NCBI GenBank assembly: GCA_023614405.1
Contig: JAJUPC010000225.1
Location: 186,001-250,000 of the forward strand
Direction: 5' to 3'
From: Avena insularis
Lineage: Eukaryota; Streptophyta; Magnoliopsida; Poales; Poaceae
DNA: 64,000 bases
The translations under genes and the position numbers were made by a program. Below the pieces are notes generated by a model. That model searched no databases and was not told the origin of the DNA. It saw only the letters and a list, made by a program, of their open reading frames with translations. This document shows, one piece after another, positions 1-9,457 of this stretch; within the stretch, counting starts at the first letter, position 1, and each line of letters opens with the position of its first letter.

Positions 1-267
1 TGTGGTTCCAAGTGCGCTGGACCAATGTCTATCTACTATGATAACATGGGCGCCATAGCCAATGCACAAGAACCAAGGTCACACAAGAAGCTGAAGCACA
101 TCAAGCTACGTTTTCACGTTATTCGAGAACATGTCCAAGATGGTGACATAAAGATTTGCAAAGTACACACATATCTGAATGTGGCGGATTCGTTGACTAA
201 ACCTCTCCTGAGGGCAAAACATAACCAACACCAAACTGCCATGGGTGTTCGGTATATTACCATGTAA
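1..267 (+). CDS. Ty1/copia polyprotein C-terminus (end of RNase H), partial
   Basis: The frame is open from base 1 and ends at TAA 265-267, giving the last 88 residues of a copia Gag-Pol polyprotein. The stretch CDNMGAI-like (here YDNMGAIANAQ) followed by K-HI--R-HVIREHV and the closing ADSLTKPL motif are the hallmarks of the copia RNase H C-terminus. RNase H degrades the RNA strand during reverse transcription in the virus-like particle. The tail after ADSLTKPL is short, as usual, and is followed 24 bases later by a polypurine tract (about 291-301) and the LTR. The rest of the element lies left of the window, so intactness cannot be judged; the visible part has no break. Confidence 0.9.
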   Translation, partial: CGSKCAGPMSIYYDNMGAIANAQEPRSHKKLKHIKLRFHVIREHVQDGDIKICKVHTYLNVADSLTKPLLRAKHNQHQTAMGVRYITM

Positions 268-301
268 TCTAGATTAGTTGACTCTAGTGCAAGTGGGAGA
301 C

Positions 302-1615
302 TGTTGGAGATATGCCCTAGAGGCAATAATAAATGTAATTATTATTATATCTCTGTGTTTATGATAAATGTTTACATTCATGCTATAACAATATTAACAA
401 GGAAACGTTAATACTTGTGTGATTTGTAAACTAAATTAGAGTCCCTGGTAAAGCCTCTTTATAATACTAGCTTGTTGGTTAATAAATGATTGTGGTTTCC
501 CTATCATGAACATTGAGATGTTATTAACAACAAGATCATATCGTTAGGAGAATGGTATGATGGACATACTCCTATAGATAAGCGTAGCATAAAGATCAAG
601 TCATTTTAATAGTTCAATTGCTATATGCTTTCCGATACATAGTAACCAAATTCCTTCGACCATGAGATCATGCATATCACCATCACCGGAAGGATGCTTT
701 GATGACATCAAACACCACACCGTAACTGGGTGGTTATAAAGGTGACATTGAGTGTTCGGAAAGTATTGGTTGAGACACATGGATCAAGAGTGGGATTTGT
801 CCATCCATATGACGGATAGATATACTCTGGGCCCTCTCGGTGGAATGTCATCCAATTGGCTTGCATGCATGTGGTAGCTCACAAGGGATCACATATCACG
901 GAGCGAGAAAAGAGTACTTATCGATGCTTGAGGTTGAACTAGGTATGCAGAGATACCGACGATCGAAACCTCGGATAAGTAAACTATCGTGAGACAAAGG
1001 GAAATTGGTATCGTATGTAAGTGGTTCATTTGATCGCAAAGTAATCGTAGAAATATGTGGGAGCCATATGAATTTCCAGATTCCTCTATTGGTTATTGTT
1101 TGGAGAAGTGTCTCGATCATGTCCGCATAATTCACGAACCGTAGGGAGGCACACTTAAGGATTCAATGTTGTTGAGTAGTTATGGAATGATGAGTAAGAG
1201 ACCGAATGTTGTTCGGAGTCTCGGATGGGATCCGGGATATCACGAGGAGATCCGGAATGGTCCGGAGAATAAGATTCATATAAGGAAAGTCCTGTTTCGG
1301 GGTTGGAGAATGGTTCTGGTGTTTTCATCGGGAATGTTCTAGAAGGTTCCGGAAGGTCCGGCACTCTGGAGGGGAAGGGTACATGAATGTGTCATAACAA
1401 GTTGGAATGGTTGCATCATGTACTAGGTGTCATCGCTGAGCAAAATAAAGGGATAAATCAAATCCTAGTTTGAAAAGTCAAACGCCAATTTGAAAAGTCA
1501 AACGACAAGTTTGCTTGGTGGAGGGAGAGTAGGAAACCTACTTGGGGAGGAAGTCCCTCTCCCTCCACCCGCCGGCCTTGGAAGCCGAGTTGGGGAGGGA
1601 CTCCCCTCCCCTTGG
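302..1615 (+). repeat. Angela/BARE-like Ty1/copia 3' LTR, truncated
   Basis: The LTR starts with TGTTGGAGATATGCCCTAGA directly after the purine tract AAGTGGGAGAC. From memory this start, and landmarks further in such as CCATGAGATCATGCATATCA and the TAACTGGGTGG block, match the Angela/BARE group of Triticeae-type copia LTRs. No CA end is reached: at 1616 the sequence changes abruptly into a reversed family A LTR, so the copia LTR is interrupted. The five bases CTTGG at 1611-1615 would be the left target-site duplication of that insertion; the right copy is not found because the inserted LTR is itself truncated. No gene is seen in this interval. Confidence 0.85.
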
Positions 1616-2451
1616 TGATAGGGCAAAGGTGTCCGATCTTTCGATGAGATGATGATAATTGATTTGGTGTAGTTCGGGCTTGACGATCCGACTACACGTG
1701 CGAGCACAAGTGCCAATGCAATCGCTAGGCCAATCTCCTGGAGGTTACCGATCCTGCGGGAACACGATCAACCTGACCAACGAGGGTCTTAATTCCTACC
1801 TGAAATCGAGAACAAGTAAGAACCAATATTGCAATCAAGATATTGCGGATTAAGAGGAAAGCTTTGTTGAAAAGGTGGGATCCTAAATAGGTGCGAAGTA
1901 CAAGAGGCCTCTGCGACGCTCGAGCCTTGGCGAAGTTGCTATGATGGCTAACTTAATGTCTAAACAAAATCCGAGTCTAGGGGGACGGCTATGGGGAGTA
2001 TTTAAGGAGGAAAAGGTGGGGTTTCGGCCAGCCATGGAAGTGGTGGCCGAATCCAACCCTAGAAGTCCTTTTCCCCTCAAATACGGACTCTAAAAAGTGG
2101 CTATTTAAAATCCCGCGAAATTTACATGGGCCTGGCCCAAAATAAACGTGTCGCAGCACCATATTAAGCTATGGACGAATTCGTGAAGTATTAATCTTGA
2201 ATATTTCGTCCAAGCCTTCTTTCTTCATTATGGTGGCCTCAAACTTCTGAAATCTCCATCCGTGGCCTTCTCTAGGATCATCACATGCTTGCTACCATCT
2301 CCATGCATGGCCATGCTCCAATGCTTGTCCCTCTCATCCATGCTTGGTCCATCATTCCTAAGAGTAAGAAATACATTTGATTTAGGCAGCATCATATTCT
2401 CATGTATGTGAGGAATAGTTCCAAGAAACGAAAGTACCTGATAGTTAAGTT
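1616..2451 (-). repeat. Family A LTR, reversed, lacking its first bases
   Basis: Read on the minus strand this is the family A LTR, collinear with the complete copy at 15199-16120. It includes the intact LTR terminus (TGATAGGGCAAAGGTG on the plus strand, the reverse of the CCTATCA end) and most of the U3-encoded tail. The U3 start is missing: after GATAGTTAAGTT at 2451 the sequence flips strand into a forward copy. It sits inside the copia LTR. The U3 part would encode the Pol tail described for family A, but as a lone LTR it is not expected to be translated. Confidence 0.88.
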
Positions 2452-2540
2452 CTCGTGCCAAACAAGGACCCATCACAAGATCTCGTGCCAAACAACTTAA
2501 CTATCAGGTACTTTCGTTTCTTGGAACTATTCCTCACATA
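2405..2540. repeat. Perfect 47-bp inverted repeat (hairpin) at LTR-LTR junction
   Basis: The arms 2405-2451 and 2494-2540 are exact reverse complements over 47 bases, separated by a 42-base spacer. The arms are the same stretch of family A LTR in opposite orientation. Inside the spacer and its edge the word TCTCGTGCCAAACAA occurs twice (2451-2465 and 2481-2495), a direct repeat spanning the flip point. This suggests a fold-back or template-switch rearrangement rather than two independent insertions. Confidence 0.9.
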
Positions 2541-2738
2541 AATAAATATGATACTCCTAAATCGTATGTATTTTACTCTTAGGAATGATGGACCAAGCAT
2601 CCATGAGATTGACAACCATTGAGAATTGGCCATGCCAGGAAGATGGCATGAAGATCCCTAAGGCAAAGAAGATGAAGTATCGGAATCTTTCAACTTGAAG
2701 GCCACAATGAAGAAAAGAAGAAGGGACGGGCTATCTGT
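2462..2738 (+). repeat. Diverged family A-like LTR fragment, forward
   Basis: Similarity to the family A LTR begins at ACAAGGACCCATCACAAG and follows the U3 coding block (TCTTAGGAATGATGGACCAA) to about GGCCACAATGAAGAAA near 2716. It is clearly more diverged from the A LTRs elsewhere in the window than the reversed copy beside it, with several small indels. The right edge is placed where family B integrase similarity begins (CACTACTTTTGGCC, 2739). The last 20 or so bases before that are not assignable. Confidence 0.65.
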
Positions 2739-3730
2739 CACTACTTTTGGCCAAAGATGAAGCGCTACGTGGAGCGCCACGTCCAACGATGCACTACATG
2801 TATCCAAGCTAAGTCTAAGTCTAATCCCTTTGGTCTTTATATGCCATTGCCTATTCCTCATGCACCTTGGTCGGACATTAGCATGGACTTTGTGTTAGGC
2901 TTGCCTAGATCTAAACATGGACTTGATTCTATATTTGTGGTAGTGGATCGCTTTTCCAAAATGGCACACTTCATTCCGTGCCATAAGACCGATGATTCTT
3001 CACATGTAGCAAATTTGTTTTTCAGGGAAATAATTCGGCTACACGGTGTACCAAGAACAATCGTCTCCGACCGCGACGTCAAATTGATGAGCTACTTCTA
3101 GAAGACTCTCATGGCCAAGCTCGGCATAAAGGTCCTCTTCTCGTCCGCCTCGCATCCTCAAACCGATGGACAAACCGATGTCGTCTATCAAAGTCTTGGA
3201 ACACTCCTACGTGTGTCAAGAAGAACCTTAAAGACTGGGAGGAATGTATTCCACACGCCGAGTTCGCCTACAACCGCGCCAAGCACTCCACCACCATGAG
3301 GAGCCCGTTCATGATCGTCTATGGTTTCGAGCCTCTCACCGCGCTCGATATCCTTCCACTTCCGCTTCATGAACGTGCCAATATGGACGTGGTCAAGCGT
3401 GCCCAAACAATGAAGAAACTCCATGAAGACACAAGAACTACGATCGAGAAACAAGTCCTTCGCCAAGCATCAAGGCTAAACAAGAACAAGAAAGAGATGA
3501 TCTTCGAAGAAGGCGACCTTGCATGGATACATTTGAGTAAAGACCGCTTCCCCAAGGACTGCGACTCCAAACTCAAGCCAAGAGGTGATGGACCATTCAA
3601 GGTACTAAAGAGGATCAACAACAACGCCTACATCATCGATATCCCAACATCCAAGTATCTTGTGAGCCCGACATTCAATGTCAAGGACCTCTCACCCTAC
3701 CATGGCGAAGATGAAGTTGAGAAGGTTTAA
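2739..3730 (+). pseudogene. Family B element 3 (B3): integrase C-terminal two thirds, broken
   Basis: This is the family B integrase from the zinc-finger cysteines (CTTC) through the catalytic core (SMDFVLGLP, then VSDRD with its Asp) to the C-terminal domain ([20 protein letters not shown]) and the closing [10 protein letters not shown]. Integrase joins the cDNA ends to chromosomal DNA. Breaks: a TAG at 3099-3101 replaces the Trp of YFWK; the third catalytic residue region QTDGQTE reads QTDGQTD at 3168-3182 (Glu to Asp change); a frameshift lies near 3215; and TAA ends the frame at 3728-3730, before the polypurine tract. The 5' part of the element is missing, joined to the A-like fragment at 2738. 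The polypurine tract has 11 consecutive G (3755-3765). Confidence 0.9.
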
Positions 3731-3768
3731 GAGTCGAGGACGACTCTTTCCCAAGGGGGGGGGGGAGC

Positions 3769-4738
3769 TGATGCAGCCCGTCCTATGGACGCACCTCCAT
3801 CTACAACACATAGTCCCCCAAGTGGACCAATGACTCGCGCCCGAGCCAAGCTCCTACAAGCCAAGGTTAACTCGCTCCTTTCCTCATGTGATTTTGGTCT
3901 ACCTTTGGATGGCTTGCTACTTCATGCAACTACGTTGTGTATCCTCAGATATGAAGCAACACCACCACACCAAGCCACCAAGGAAGCAGGACCAGGAGAG
4001 GAAGATGATGGAGCTCTGCACACCAGAGTCTCCGGTGTAGACCGGAGTCTCCGGACCTTCCTCCGGTCCGGCCCCAAGGACCAAGCCCGGGACAGCCAGA
4101 AGCCCCCTCCGGAGACAGGTCCGGAGATTGATCGGAGTCTCCGGACCCCAGACCAGAGTCTCCGGACTGATCGTCGCCAGGCATGTTAAAGCCTTTTGGG
4201 CCTGGCCCATGTAACCCCCAATTTCGCCCAAACTTCCAGTTTTATTCCAGAACTACCCCTGTTTAAGTGGCTGGCCTATATAAAGCCCCACCCCTCATAT
4301 GTAAACCCTAGACTTGGATAATAATAGATTAAGGACACCCCTTTGAGGATCTTTCAATCTATTGGTCTCATGCTCCTACCAAGGGGCACCCTATTATCCA
4401 CCCCTCTTGGATCTTGCCTAGTGCGTTCAAGTTGTACAAGGCCTTGGGTTCTCGGTTTCTCGCCCCCAAGTCGTCAAGATCTCACCAAGAACCTCATCCC
4501 CCGTTGTTGGTCGTGGAGAGAGAGCTTCGCCCAACACCGATCCTAGAGATTATGTTGGACCAATTGCCACCGGCATGAGTTATCGGCGTGTATCGTGATT
4601 TGTGTGCGTGAGTTCATCGGGATCTTAGTGTGCGTGTGTTCGTGGTTTTCGTCCCCTCTCCCCCTTCCACCGCTTTCCCCTCGATCCCCACGGAGATTCG
4701 TGAAAGATCGGGCCACCCCAAGGGGTTACCCCATAACA
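3769..4738 (+). repeat. B3 3' LTR (CCGGAGTCTCCGG subtype)
   Basis: A full LTR runs from TGATGCAGCCCGTCC to CCCCATAACA. Its U3 carries an open frame (3785-4189) for the tail [19 protein letters not shown], homologous to the Pol tails of B1 and B2. It differs from other B LTRs in its short repeat words: CCGGAGTCTCCGG at 4042-4054 and near copies at 4132-4144 and 4153-4165, where B1 and B2 have CCGGTACTACCGG. A TATA-like CTATATAAAG lies at about 4277-4286. The LTR end abuts a family C LTR piece in mid-sequence, so B3 was inserted in a C LTR. Confidence 0.92.
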
Positions 4739-5335
4739 GGTCCTAAGTCCGGTACTACCGGTCATGCCTATTCCTGCGCGCACCAGTTGGGCCACAGCCC
4801 ATGTATTCCCCTTTACTTACCTATTCGCCTAGTTTATCCCCAAACTACCCTTGTTTAGTGGCTGGCCTATAAATAGAGCCCCCACCCTCATGTATCACTG
4901 AGGCATAGATGATAGACTAAAGACAACCCCCACTGTGGAATCTCTAGTTTTGCCTCATCCCCTTTACCAAGGGGACCGACTATCGTCACCAACCTCGATT
5001 GGACTTTGCATCACGCATCCATCATTGAACAAGGCCTTGGAGTTCATTGTCTCGTCTCCAAGTTGTCAAGACCCTCCCCAAGGTGTTCTTCCCTCTCCGA
5101 TGTGGATTTGAGGGAGCACGTTGACCGATCTTTCCTTGCGAGGATTCTATCAGACCGGTGGGCGCCGTTCGGGAACAATCGGCCTTGTATCGTGTGAGTT
5201 TTGCGTGTGTTCATCGTGTTCTTCGCGAGGTGTGTGTTCGCTTCCGCTACCTTCTCCCTTTCCCCTCGCTTTCCCATCGATTTGACCACGAGATCCGTGA
5301 AGATTGGGCCACCCAAGAGGTTAACCCCTCCATCA
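4739..5335 (+). repeat. Family C LTR fragment (3' half)
   Basis: From GGTCCTAAGTCCGGTACTAC to the terminus GTTAACCCCTCCATCA this matches the complete family C LTRs at 7008-8053 and 12791-13824, including the GGCCTATAAATAGAGCCCCC promoter block. The missing 5' half would lie left of B3, but that flank is rearranged away. This is the host LTR into which B3 inserted. It carries the CCGGTACTACCGG word although B3 carries the other version. Confidence 0.9.
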
Positions 5336-6411
5336 GTAACCAGAAAGAAAAAAAAGTAGGAAACAACCCATCTAACCACCCCAGCTAGCAGGCCCAGCAA
5401 GCCCAATACCAGCCCACGCGGGAAACCCACTCCCCCTCTCTCTGCCATTCTTTTCTCACCGCGCATTGCACCCGCACAACAACTGACGCATAGACCCCAC
5501 CAGCGCCACCTCATCATCATCAACCCTGCGCTAAACTCGCCCCATTCCCCTCTGGCAGTTTTCTGCCATTGAATGCCTTTGTAAATTCGCGTTACTGCCA
5601 CGATTAAACCTCCCCGCGACCACACCCTCATAAGCGCCCTCCTCTCCTCCCCATTTCCCCTCAACCTCCCGCACCTCTCCACCCCTAGGCTGCCCCTAAT
5701 TTCACTTGCGCCACCACTGCCGCCGCCGAGCTTCCGTGCGAATTCCGGCAAAGCCAGACCCTCCCCAGCCCCCTAGTGCATGCTAGTTTACTCGCCAGCA
5801 TCACCCGCACCTATTAGTACCTTTTCCTCGCCCGTGCGTGCCCCACAGCCTCGACAACGATGACGACGACAGAGCGCCGCCGCTGTCTGCTGCAACTCCG
5901 GCGACATCCCCTGGTAGTTTCTGACCTCGCCTCTCCCTCTCGATGATGCACATGTACTCGTCTCACTCTTACGCATCTAAACCTACCTCCCGTTTGTCTT
6001 CCCGTGGCTTGTAGCTCTACCGTCGACGACGCCTGAGCGCACTCGTCACCCGGAGCTTCTCCGGCGAGAAATTGCCGACACGTCCGTGCGCCCTTGGCCC
6101 TCCTTCGACCACGTTGAGCGTCAACACGTTGCAACGACCCGGTGAGCATGTTCCCTCTTTCCCTTTCTTCCTGTAGTCGCCAGAACGCCGCAGCCCGAGC
6201 GTCACCGCCGCTCACCGTTGCCTAGCGCCCGCCAGTTAGTGGTCGCATGCTCATCAACCGTTAGATCCAGATCCAACAGCATGGATAGATCGACTTAAGT
6301 GAAACGGTATGCTAGATCTGATCCATGCGATCCCCTTTTAATCCAACAGCCCACGTTGATCGATCCTGCCGAACCGGTATTGTCCAATAAGAATCTGACA
6401 CGTGGCCTAAC
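5336..6411 (+). repeat. GC-rich Tekay/Del-like LTR fragment, forward
   Basis: No coding region is supported. The order of landmarks follows the Tekay LTR of this window read on its own strand: an A-rich run then GCCCAGCAAGCCCAATACC-type text, a C-rich stretch with GCCGCCGCC, GATCCAGATCCAACAG, AACGGTAT, then CCAATAAGAAT-GACACGTGGC, which parallels CCAATAGAATTAAGACGCGTGG. I infer a related but different LTR cut by the insertion of B1 at 6412. The antisense open frames here reflect high GC. An unrelated GC-rich non-coding region remains possible. Confidence 0.5.
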
Positions 6412-7007
6412 TGATGCAGCCCGTCCTACGAACGCTACTACATCTACTCCCACGAGCTCCCCAAGTGGACCCATGACTCGCGCCCGAGCCAAACTCCTAC
6501 AAGCTAAGGTGAACTCGCTCCTTTCCTTGTGTGACTTCGATACACCCTTGGATGGCCTGCTACTTCATACGCATACCTTGTGCATCATCAGGTACGAAGA
6601 GAAGGACCCAGTGAACGGAGGAGCACCAGCGAAAGAAGCCAAATACTCTCTGTCTCCAGCGGTACTACCGGATCAAGCGGCCGGTACTACCGCCCAGTGG
6701 CACTACCGCCCCCTACTACCGCTGCCTATAGATGACGCCGACAGAAGCCCAGGACTGCAAGCGGTACTACCGGATCTGGAACCTGTACTACCAGTCAGCG
6801 GCACTACCGTCCCCAACTACCGCCCCCTCTTGGCGGAAGTCCCAGGCTGCAAGCGGTACTCTGGGACCCGTAGCGGTACTACCGGTTGAGACCGGTACTA
6901 CCGGTCGCTAGGCCGGTACTACCGGACGTGCGTGAACCAGATCATGTTAAGTCGGCCCAGCTCCCTGTAACCCCCTCTATATTTCGCCATTTCATTCCTA
7001 AACTACC
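6412..7007 (+). repeat. B1 5' LTR, U3 part before the C insertion
   Basis: It begins TGATGCAGCCCGTCCTACGA and carries the open frame for the Pol tail ([19 protein letters not shown], then a P-L-D-G-LLLHTHTLCIIRYEE stretch). Then follows an array of the CCGGTACTACCGG word, for example 6891-6905 (ACCGGTACTACCGGT) and 6913-6925. The LTR is interrupted after CTACC (7003-7007), which is repeated at 13825-13829 beyond the C element. In the 5' LTR this block lies upstream of the promoter, so the tail would be expressed only from the 3' LTR copy. Confidence 0.93.
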
Positions 7008-8053
7008 TGATGTAGCCCGACCTACGGTCGTTACCACATCTTGGTCTCCAACTTACGCCAAGTCGTCATGGACTCCAAAGGTGAATCCGTTCCTCTATGC
7101 GAGCCCCCTTCCTACCCTATTGAATGGTATGCTACTTCATACTCCGTCACATATGCATGATAGGTTCACATTGACAAGTACGGAGGCAAGGGAGGAAGCC
7201 CGGAACATCAAGCCCGGCAAGACGGAGGCTTGGAAGAGGAGACGGAAGAAGACATGTCGGCAGCTGCCAGGTCCATGCGGTACTACCGGTCGGCGGAACC
7301 GGTACTACCGGTCAGCGGTACTACCGCCCCCTGCTACCGCCCGGTACTGAAGCCTGCGCCATCGCCACTGGATGCCCGATGCGGCTTGCGGTACTACCGC
7401 CCGCAAGCGGTACTACCGGATACCATGAGCGGTACTACCGGTGATGACCGGTACTACCGGTCCTAAGTCCGGTACTACCGGTCATGTCTGCCTGCGCGCA
7501 CCAGTTGGGCCACAGCCCATGTATTCCCCTTTACTTACCTATTCACCTAGTTTATCCCCAAACTACCCTTGTTTAGTGGTTGGCCTATAAATAGAGCCCC
7601 CACCCCTCATGTATCCCTTAGGCATAGATGATAGACTAAAGACAACCCCCATTGTGGAATCTCTAGTTTTGCCTCATCCCCTTTACCAAGGGGACCGACT
7701 ATCGTCACTAACCTCGATTGGACTTTGCATCACGCATCCATCGTTGAACAAGGCCTTGGAGTTCATTGTTTCGTCTCCAAGTTGTCAAGACCCTCCCCAA
7801 GGTGTTCTTCCCTCTCCGATGTGGATTTGAGGGAGCACGTTGACCGATCTTTCCTTGCGAGGATTCTATCGGACCGATGGCCGCCGTTCGGGAGCAACCG
7901 GCCTTGTATCGTGTGAGTTTTGCGTGTGTTCATCGTGTTCTTCGCGAGGTGTGTGTTCGCTTCCGCTACCTTCTCCCTTTCCCCTCGCTTTCCCATCGAT
8001 TTGACCACGAGATACGTGAAGATCAGGCACCCAAGAGGTTAACCCCTCCATCA
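7008..8053 (+). repeat. C1 5' LTR
   Basis: TGATGTAGCCCGACCTACGG to TTAACCCCTCCATCA, 1046 bp. U3 holds a frame related to the B tail: the spacing AD-ARPT--TT, then AK, KVN, L and a final NGMLLHT corresponds to AD-ARPT--TT, AK, KVN, LDGLLLHT in B. An array of CCGGTACTACCGG words occupies about 7277-7482, with full 15-base copies at 7298-7312 and 7447-7461. The promoter block follows. Confidence 0.95.
7586..7593 (+). promoter_or_regulatory. TATA box of C1 5' LTR
   Basis: TATAAATA in the context GGCCTATAAATAGAGCCCCC. The same block recurs in every B and C LTR here (for B1 13849-13856, B2 26997-27004 and 54004-54011, B1 3' LTR 57017-57024). It marks the likely Pol II start of the element transcript some 25-35 bases downstream and puts the tail-coding block and the palindrome array in U3. 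Confidence 0.75.
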
Positions 8054-8055
8054 TC

Positions 8056-8068
8056 TGGTATCAGCAGC
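8056..8068 (+). other. Primer binding site of C1 (initiator Met-tRNA type)
   Basis: TGGTATCAGCAGC lies two bases after the 5' LTR end. It resembles TGGTATCAGAGC, the complement of the 3' end of plant initiator Met-tRNA, with a small insertion. The reversed copy of C has the same variant (47123-47135), so it belongs to the family and is not a chance mutation. Confidence 0.85.
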
Positions 8069-9457
8069 TTTTGGTTGCCACGGATTTCTCATCGATTTGG
8101 TCCTTTCCCCATAAATTCGAAATTTCCACCAAAAATAGCCCCAATTCGTGTTTTGGATCGATATGTGATTTGAGTGCGTTTTGGTAGGTTTTGATCCGTG
8201 GATTACTTGCTAAACTTGTTGATCTACCTTCCTTTGCGTTCCCATAGCCTAATTCCTTGATTTCCCCCTTCAATTTGGTGTTTTTCTTGAAGATTTTTTG
8301 CCCAAATCACCCCAAAATCGCGAAAACGCGTCAAATCTGGGCGTCCCAGGACCAAGCGGTACTACCGGTCCCAAAATCCGGTACTACCGCTCACAACCGG
8401 TACTACCTCTCATCCAAGCGGTACTACCCCCAGTACTGAACAGAAAAAAAACCCAGCAGGTTCCCAGATTTCAGCCTCTCACCGTTTTGAGCATAACTTT
8501 TGCATTCGAACTCGGATTTTGGTGTTCTTTAGCTCGTTTCGAAGAGGAGAAGGAGCTCTACATCATCATCCACGTGGTTCATGCTATCTACTCCATCCAA
8601 ATTCCGTGAGAAGGCGGAATCCAACAATAAAGGGTGAAGATCGTCGACGAAAGGTATAAACATTCCGTGACTTCTCCCCACTTGCATTCCTTTGTGAACC
8701 CCACTATATTTGCGAGCAACAAACACCTATTGAGACTAGTTCCTCTTATGATTGCTTGGGCTATGCACATTTGATACCTTGTAGATTCCGAGCAAACGTG
8801 GTGAGCGCTATCTCATATAGTTATCTTGTATAGTTGTTGGCACAAGGAAGAGGCAAGTGAAAAGAAAATAGAAAGAAAAAGAAAAAAAATAGAAAAAGGA
8901 AAAGAGAAAAAGAAAGAAATATACATGTGCCGCATAGAATAGGAAGCGCAAGCTCGATGAACATCATATAGGTGGTACTTATTGTGCATATCTTGTAGCC
9001 CACCAATTTTGTGCAATCGAACTAGCGTCTCTCCTTGTACTTGTGTGACACCAGCTTATAGTCTTCGCTAGGTAATCATTTGGTTCTTAGCTCACTTTCT
9101 CCGTCGCACAAGTCCCAATGATCCCACAGTGTGTGTTTCCTTGTACATATTTCCTATCTTGTGGATTAACTTGTTTTGCTTTGTGATCATTGTGGTTCTT
9201 TACTTGCCATTACAACATCTTGATTTCGGATTGGTTCTTGACATGCCACTTTCCATACCTATCCACCATAGGCCTTGTGTGTGTGTTTTTTGGTTCGTAG
9301 TTGGTTTTGGTGTTCCACGTGAACTTCACTTTGCTTGGTTTATTGCTCTCAAGTGTGGCCACTTGTACGATACGATCTTTCAAGGTAAAGTAAGGTTTGA
9401 CGTTGTATCCCTAACTCCCACTACCACTTCCATATACACCACTTGGTCTTATGCATC
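8069..9457 (+). other. C1 leader (5' untranslated region)
   Basis: About 1.4 kb without a convincing gene. Near the LTR it repeats the CCGGTACTACCGG word (8357-8368, 8378-8389 and two weaker copies near 8396 and 8416). At about 8858-8925 is an A/G tract, as in the B leader. Downstream, TCTCTCCTTG and then TAGTCTTCGCTAGG (near 9060) match TCTCTCCTTG and TAGTCTTCGTTAGG in the B1 leader (15131 and 15158), with similar spacing. These shared blocks are candidates for packaging or dimerisation signals recognised by B Gag. Confidence 0.7.

Noticed and set aside
5044..5751. A 235-codon antisense open frame.
   Set aside because: It crosses the boundary between a C LTR fragment and an unrelated GC-rich fragment, so it is a composite of two non-coding pieces.
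6650..6930. Regular short repeats considered as a CRISPR-like or satellite array.
   Set aside because: Spacing is irregular, units are 12-15 bases, they lie inside LTRs of eukaryotic retrotransposons, and no cas-like gene exists.
7230..7466. Open frames reading RYYRS and GTTG repeats in LTRs, which look like a repeat protein.
   Set aside because: They are translations of the CCGGTACTACCGG array; the word spacing is irregular and the frame is not kept between copies. The DNA symmetry is the better explanation.
8858..8925. A/G tract considered as a poly(A) tail of a LINE or processed pseudogene.
   Set aside because: It is internal to the C leader, recurs at the same place in C2 and in the B leaders, and has no adjacent LINE ORF or target duplication.
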